64,000 nucleotides of DNA from Leuconostoc mesenteroides subsp. mesenteroides ATCC 8293 (GTDB lineage: Bacteria > Bacillota > Bacilli > Lactobacillales > Lactobacillaceae), in assembly GCF_000014445.1 (NCBI RefSeq), contig NC_008531.1, positions 1,680,001-1,744,000 of the forward strand, written 5' to 3'. Position 1 is the first letter of the stretch. Every line of letters starts with the position of its first letter. Below, piece by piece: positions 59,848 through 64,000 of the stretch. A program made the translations under genes and the position numbers. The notes beneath the pieces are model-generated. The model saw only the letters and a list, made by a program, of their open reading frames with translations. It did no database searches and had not been told where the DNA came from.

Positions 59848-60792
59848 TTATTTAACATTTGCTTTCTTGATTAAATCAAACAAGTTAGCCTTACTATCAT
59901 TAGGCACTTTTCGAACATCAAATTCAACGCCTAAGTCGCGTAACTTTTCAAAAGTGGCAACATCATTTTTATCCATAGACAAAACTTTGTTGACCATTGT
60001 TTTTCCTTCTGAATGTGCCATTGAACCAACATTCAATGACTTAATCGGTACGCCACCTTCTACAGCAGTTAACACATCTTCAACCGTTTCAAACAGCAGG
60101 AATGCGTCAACACCACCAAAGCGATCGTCCTTAGCCACCTCAATCATTTTACTGATTGGTACAATATTTGCGCGCACATTGTTAGGCGCAGCTTGTTGGA
60201 TCAAGCTCTTACGCAGCTCATCCTTGGCCACCGCATCTGAAACAACAATAATACGATTTGCTTTTGAATCAGGTGTCCAAGCCGTGGCCACTTGCCCATG
60301 AAGTAAACGTGTGTCCAAACGGGCTAGCTTAATATTGATGTGTCCTTCTTTTAAGCCAACAATTTTTTCGGAGGTTTTAGCTTCCGTTTCTTCTTTGGCT
60401 TCTGGAACTGACTTCACACCATCCTTAGCAACTGGAACCAAATACGTAGCCAATCCAGCGGCTGTATCTTGGCTCAAACGGCCAGCATAGGCTTCAATTA
60501 ACATTGGTAAATTCAACCCTGCAATGATAGCCATTTTTTCTGGATTTTGCTTCTGAATTAAACTAGCGCGGTTAAATGGTGATCCTCCCCACAAATCAAC
60601 TAAAAATAGGATTTGATCATCATTATTAAACTTCGCCAATGCCTCCTGGTAATGCTTATCTAAATCGTCTGGCCCTTCGTTAGGCAAAAATGTAACAACT
60701 TCAACATTTTCTTGTTCACCGAAAATCATTGAACCTGACATCAGTATGCCTTTAGCAAAGTCTCCATGACTGGCAATAATTAGATTAACCAT
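59848..60792 (-). CDS. manL: mannose PTS subunit IIAB
   Basis: The 314-residue cytoplasmic phosphotransfer protein joins IIA and IIB. IIA (about 1-135) carries the phospho-histidine H9 in [12 protein letters not shown] glutamate- and lysine-rich linker ([16 protein letters not shown]) follows, and IIB (from about 150) has its phospho-histidine in [14 protein letters not shown]. It takes the phosphate from HPr and also signals glucose status. It is the first gene of manL-manM-manN-manO, with a promoter covered by cre sites. Confidence 0.95.
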   Translation of the reverse strand: MVNLIIASHGDFAKGILMSGSMIFGEQENVEVVTFLPNEGPDDLDKHYQEALAKFNNDDQILFLVDLWGGSPFNRASLIQKQNPEKMAIIAGLNLPMLIEAYAGRLSQDTAAGLATYLVPVAKDGVKSVPEAKEETEAKTSEKIVGLKEGHINIKLARLDTRLLHGQVATAWTPDSKANRIIVVSDAVAKDELRKSLIQQAAPNNVRANIVPISKMIEVAKDDRFGGVDAFLLFETVEDVLTAVEGGVPIKSLNVGSMAHSEGKTMVNKVLSMDKNDVATFEKLRDLGVEFDVRKVPNDSKANLFDLIKKANVK

Positions 60793-60829
60793 CCGGTTAT
60801 CTCCTTCTCATTAAAATACTTACTATATG

Positions 60830-60858
60830 ATTATAACGGAACAAAACAGTTTTGTAAA
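60830..60858 (-). promoter_or_regulatory. manLMN promoter
   Basis: Minus strand -35 TTTACA (60858-60853), 17-bp spacer, perfect -10 TATAAT (60835-60830). The -35 is embedded in a cre site. Confidence 0.85.
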
Positions 60859-60866
60859 CGCTTTCA
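60853..60866. promoter_or_regulatory. cre site 1 (CcpA), over the man -35
   Basis: TGTAAACGCTTTCA matches the cre consensus TGWNANCGNTNWCA at every position. It exactly overlaps the -35 of manLMN, so CcpA would block the promoter. Confidence 0.85.
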
Positions 60867-60877
60867 AGTAAGTTTTT

Positions 60878-60891
60878 TGTTACCGTTTACA
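60878..60891. promoter_or_regulatory. cre site 2 (CcpA), upstream of man
   Basis: TGTTACCGTTTACA also matches the cre consensus fully. Its centre lies 25 bp from that of site 1. Confidence 0.82.
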
Positions 60892-61044
60892 TATTTAATT
60901 ATAATCCTAGTTTACCAAAAAGTACAAGCTTTCACTTTTTCTTACATACCTTGTATTTTCTTTTCATAAAATAGTTTTTCAAAAGGTAAATTGTGATGAA
61001 AACTAATGAAATAATAACTTACAATCTAGCGACATTTTCTAAAT

Positions 61045-62004
61045 TCATCTCACAAATACGTCTTTATTTGTTGTTGTAGGTGTGACAAAACTGCGTATGA
61101 GCGTCATATCACCATTTAATCGGTAGTTTTTTGCATCACTCAAAACTATAAAACTATCACCTTTTTTGATTTGATCGGCATCAATAAAACCGGACCCTTC
61201 GATCACCGTAAACAGTTCATAATGGTGAGTTAGTTCAAACAATGATGGACCGCGAACCAACAACTTATCTATGGTAAATTTTGTTGCTACTACCAAACGT
61301 TCAATGACAGTTTGGTCAACAATCGTGGTATCTTGAATTAAGGTAGGATCTACATGAGGTACAGTAGTGACTGCTAAGGCCTCTTCAATTTGAAGCGGAC
61401 GCTTTTCTTTTGTGGCGGCATCAATTCGATCAAAGTCGTAGAATCGATAAGTTGTGTCAGAACTCTGTTGTATCTCAAGAGCAATAATACCGGCCCCTAA
61501 AGCGTGAAATGTACCAGAAGCGACATAAAAGAAATCTCCCTTCTGCACTGGAATTGTGCGTAATAACTTGTCCCATTCTTTTTGATCAACCATCTTTTTA
61601 AGTTCATCTCGTGTTTTCGCATGATGACCATAATATATTTTAGAACCTGGCTTTGCATCTAAAATATACCAACTTTCTGTTTTGCCAAATTTTTCGTGAG
61701 ACTGTTTATCATTCGGATGAACCTGAATTGATAGATTTTCATGGGCATCCAAAATTTTCACTAATAGTGGAAATGCTTCATCACGTCCATGACCACCAAA
61801 CAATTCTGGATGATCTTGCCAAACTCGACTCAATCCTTGACCTGCTAATTTCCCGTTAATTACAGTAGATTGTCCATTGCTATGGGCAGCAATTGTCCAA
61901 GCCTCCCCAGTGTGATCACTCGGGATTTTATAATTAAAGTCTTCCAAGGCGTTTCCACCCCACATCTTTTCATGTAACTCTGCTTGTAAATGTAATATTG
62001 TCAT
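61045..62004 (-). CDS. manA: mannose-6-phosphate isomerase
   Basis: ManA converts mannose-6-phosphate to fructose-6-phosphate after PTS uptake. The 319 residues from the ATG at 62004 are a short cupin-type zinc enzyme (EKMWGGNALEDFNYKIPSD, LSIQVHPNDKQSHEKFG with metal ligands, FFYVASGTFHALGAGIIALE, SSDTTYRFYDFDR). An in-frame TTG at 62031 would add nine residues. The Shine-Dalgarno is weak and overlaps a cre site. It lies upstream of the man PTS genes, a sensible pairing. Confidence 0.92.
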   Translation of the reverse strand: MTILHLQAELHEKMWGGNALEDFNYKIPSDHTGEAWTIAAHSNGQSTVINGKLAGQGLSRVWQDHPELFGGHGRDEAFPLLVKILDAHENLSIQVHPNDKQSHEKFGKTESWYILDAKPGSKIYYGHHAKTRDELKKMVDQKEWDKLLRTIPVQKGDFFYVASGTFHALGAGIIALEIQQSSDTTYRFYDFDRIDAATKEKRPLQIEEALAVTTVPHVDPTLIQDTTIVDQTVIERLVVATKFTIDKLLVRGPSLFELTHHYELFTVIEGSGFIDADQIKKGDSFIVLSDAKNYRLNGDMTLIRSFVTPTTTNKDVFVR

Positions 62005-62006
62005 AA

Positions 62007-62020
62007 TGTAATCGCTTTCA
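62007..62020. promoter_or_regulatory. cre site 3, at the manA start
   Basis: TGTAATCGCTTTCA matches the cre consensus fully. It lies two bases before the manA ATG, where bound CcpA would act as a roadblock. Confidence 0.75.
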
Positions 62021-62038
62021 TTTTTATTCAAAAAAATT

Positions 62039-62782
62039 TTATTTTAGGTTAAATCCTTTATCTTTAGCATACTGCGTCAATAATGGTGTTGTTTTTCGTT
62101 CACGAGTTAACATTCGGGCATTGTTTTCTGTCCAAGAACGTTCAATACCTCGATTCGCATAATATTCAACCATCACTTTATTATACGCGGAAACTGACTC
62201 TTCTAGCTGTACTTGATTATAGCGATCTTTCATCAAAAATCCGCTTTCACCAAGTTTTGGCTTAATACCAGGATTATCCGCCGGATGACCAATTGAAAAG
62301 CCCATCACTGCTTTCACATAGCGTGGCAAGTTGAGATGCTCTTCGTAAATTTCAAAGGCCCCTAATGCACCAGCCATGGTCACACTACCTAATCCCAGCG
62401 ATTCAGCAGCGACTTGAGCCCGTCCAAGAGCAATGCCGGCACTCACAATACCACCTTCAAGTAATGCATAGCTCTGTATGTTCTCTTCTGCCTGGCGGCG
62501 CTGCTCATTGTTTAAGCCTATTAAATCTTTATTGTAGTCAACTGTTACAACAAAGTATCTTGCCGCAGTTTCAATATATTTCATGCCTACCTTAGTGGTA
62601 ATATCAGCTTTTATATCTTGTGATGTAATTTCTATAAAAGTTACTGGTTGGTAATTATTCATATTAGGCCCAGCAGTTGCCGCACGAATAATTTCTGAAA
62701 CCTGTTGATCAGAGACCATTTCATCTGTAAAGGAACGTATGGACATATGTTGATTAAGCACATCTAAGGTTGGGTTAGACAT
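62039..62782 (-). CDS. NADPH-dependent nitro/flavin reductase
   Basis: A 247-residue FMN oxidoreductase of the NfsA/FRP type. HMSIRSFTDEMVSDQQVSEI binds the FMN phosphate; AATAGPNMNNYQPVTFIEI, GIVSAGIALGRAQVAAESLG and AVMGFSIGHPAD are typical, and the C-terminal basic region fits the family. It starts 34 bp before the manA coding start (counted along the transcript), so it may be the upstream gene of a short operon. Confidence 0.9.
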   Translation of the reverse strand: MSNPTLDVLNQHMSIRSFTDEMVSDQQVSEIIRAATAGPNMNNYQPVTFIEITSQDIKADITTKVGMKYIETAARYFVVTVDYNKDLIGLNNEQRRQAEENIQSYALLEGGIVSAGIALGRAQVAAESLGLGSVTMAGALGAFEIYEEHLNLPRYVKAVMGFSIGHPADNPGIKPKLGESGFLMKDRYNQVQLEESVSAYNKVMVEYYANRGIERSWTENNARMLTRERKTTPLLTQYAKDKGFNLK

Positions 62783-62874
62783 AGTAAAATCCTTTCATGA
62801 AACCAAATAATATTCATAACTAGATAGTACCATAAAATTATGATAAAATAATAAAATATTAATTGGAGAAATTT

Positions 62875-63357
62875 ATGCAATTCGGGAAGTTTCGATTAGG
62901 ATTACGTACATTAAAGACTGCTCTAGCCGTTATGCTAATCATCACGTCATTTTATTTTTTTAATCGTCCGCCTTTTGTTGCGTGTTTAGCGGCAGTTTTT
63001 GCACTGCGAGAAAGTTGGGATAAAACGCTCAACTTTGCCAAAGTACGGTTGATTTCTAACACAGTCGGTGGTGCTTTTGCGCTATTTTATTTCATTGTTC
63101 ACCAACAAACACATCAAGCTGCCTGGGTTTCCATGATTCTTTTACCTCTACTTGTTATTGTTGTAATTGTTTTATTAGATGGCTTCAACTACAATAGTGG
63201 TGTTATTGGGGCCATGGCTGCCTTATTAATGATTTCATTAAACATTCCAGCTGGTGCAACCATAGTTTATGTCATTGATCGTATCATTGATACTTTCATC
63301 GGTGTGGTCATAGCAATCGCGATTAACCGATTCTGGTCACCAAAAAAAGCGACGTGA
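62875..63357 (+). CDS. aromatic acid exporter-like (ArAE_1) membrane protein
   Basis: A 160-residue protein with four or five membrane segments (LKTALAVMLIITSFYFFNRP, ACLAAVFALRESWDKTLNFA, NTVGGAFALFYFIV, MAALLMISLNIPAG, FIGVVIAIAINRFW). The RESW...R pattern is typical for the N-terminal ArAE_1/FUSC-like domain. The C-terminal cytoplasmic domain common in longer relatives is absent. I chose the ATG at 62875 with GGAG 7 nt upstream; a TTG at 62863 is also in frame. Confidence 0.82.
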   Translation: MQFGKFRLGLRTLKTALAVMLIITSFYFFNRPPFVACLAAVFALRESWDKTLNFAKVRLISNTVGGAFALFYFIVHQQTHQAAWVSMILLPLLVIVVIVLLDGFNYNSGVIGAMAALLMISLNIPAGATIVYVIDRIIDTFIGVVIAIAINRFWSPKKAT

Positions 63358-63368
63358 GCCGCTTTTTT
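63343..63368. terminator. bidirectional terminator
   Basis: AAAAAAGCG and CGCTTTTTT form a 9-bp stem with an 8-nt loop. It overlaps the ends of the two convergent genes. Confidence 0.85.
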
Positions 63369-64000
63369 AAATACCTAAATATTGCTCAATTGTCTTCAAA
63401 ACGCCATCGTTTGTGTTCACATCGACGGCTTTTTTAGTTACTCTTTGTTGCATAAACGGCTCCGCATTAGGCATCACGAACCCATTTTCGTATTTAGTCA
63501 GCATCTCTAAATCATTGCCATTATCGCCAAACACCATTACTTCACTATCTAAAACATTGTAGTAATCTTGCAAAACTTGTAGTCCGGCTGCCTTATCCAC
63601 ACCTTTTCCTAAAACATCAACAGAGCCAAATCCTGACCCAGTTGCATGCAATTCGTTGCCAAAAATATTTCTCAGCGCAGACACATGTTGATGCACTTCA
63701 TTATTTGGCCACACAAAAGTAATACCCAAAATGTGATCATCAACTTGCATTAATTTTTCAACTTGCTTGACGTTGGGATAAAATTGAAAAACCATTTCCG
63801 CGACTTGACCTGTCGCATGGTTAGACACATATGTTCCTTTATCACCTGTCATGATAATAATGTTTTCCGCTGACTCCGGATTTTTAGCATTCCAGTCAAT
63901 GACCTTTTCTAATTGATTAGCTGACAAATGTACTGAATACAATTGTTGTTCAAATGTTGATACAACTGCACCATTGGAACCAACAAAATCCATTTCAAAG
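63367..64000 (-). CDS. Cof-type HAD hydrolase, C-terminal part
   Basis: The frame is open to the right edge of the window, so the N-terminus with the catalytic DxDGT motif is outside. The visible part contains the typical Cof region FVGSNGA near the start, a cap domain, and the C-terminal motifs LGKGVDKAAGLQVLQDYYNV and VMVFGDNGNDLEML, followed by FVMPNA. These proteins are phosphatases of sugar phosphates or related metabolites; the substrate here is unknown. Confidence 0.9.
   Translation of the reverse strand, partial: FEMDFVGSNGAVVSTFEQQLYSVHLSANQLEKVIDWNAKNPESAENIIIMTGDKGTYVSNHATGQVAEMVFQFYPNVKQVEKLMQVDDHILGITFVWPNNEVHQHVSALRNIFGNELHATGSGFGSVDVLGKGVDKAAGLQVLQDYYNVLDSEVMVFGDNGNDLEMLTKYENGFVMPNAEPFMQQRVTKKAVDVNTNDGVLKTIEQYLGI

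Overview
The window is about 64 kb of the chromosome of a low-GC Gram-positive lactic acid bacterium, almost certainly Leuconostoc mesenteroides or a very close relative. The strongest pointers are a 1527-residue GH70 dextransucrase with the length, signal region and catalytic residues (D551, E589, D662) of the DsrS type, a 331-residue D-lactate dehydrogenase of Leuconostoc type (R235, E264, H296), and typical Firmicutes housekeeping clusters. No integrase, transposase, CRISPR array or att site was seen.

Layout. 1-2490: 5' end of a 23S rRNA gene, tRNA-Ala(TGC) and 16S rRNA, all on the minus strand, behind two tandem promoters. 2489-31419: mostly minus-strand housekeeping genes: cvfD-like S1 protein, cyclophilin, rpoZ, gmk, a YolD-like gene under a LexA-type box, mutS2-cvpA-zapA, rnhC, YtxH/DUF948 proteins, rny, smpB, rnr, secG, a TrmH-type methylase, yidC, acyP, an ArlRS-like two-component system, the yqeG-yqeH-yhbY-nadD-yqeK-rsfS ribosome/NAD cluster, a methyltransferase, tmcAL and yceD, then a secreted muralytic-like protein, a YagU-like protein, and an oxidoreductase/nitroreductase pair facing an Rrf2 regulator across a perfect palindrome.

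31476-47660 is the accessory part and the most interesting one. Two large secreted glucansucrases flank a 1380-residue cell-wall protein. That protein has a KxYKxGKxW signal, a possible GbpC/antigen I/II-like domain, MucBP-like sequence, 179 uninterrupted Gly-X-Y triplets and a C-terminal LPKTN sorting signal. Next to it lies a module that looks like a phage or ICE genetic switch: a small Cro-sized HTH gene with a perfect-consensus promoter, divergent from an XRE repressor plus ImmA/IrrE-type protease. Beyond the second glucansucrase lies an Rgg-family regulator broken, or made switchable, by an 11-A run. Together these look like a glucan-matrix and adhesion island with its own regulators. Three copies of an AAACGTT-type motif sit at the control regions of the HTH gene, the surface protein and the second glucansucrase.

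47692-64000: a PfoR-like EIIC membrane protein, D-LDH, MenA-like prenyltransferase, DUF421/DUF3290 pair, pepC, a DUF2785 gene, groES-groEL under CIRCE, a YitT-family protein, the mannose PTS operon (manL-manM-manN-manO) with two cre sites, manA with a third cre at its start, a nitroreductase, an aromatic-acid-exporter-like membrane protein, and the C-terminal part of a Cof-type HAD hydrolase cut by the window edge.

Limits: products are assigned by reading motifs and overall family resemblance, without a database search. Domain borders are approximate unless a residue number is stated. Promoter and operator calls are matches to consensus, not measured.
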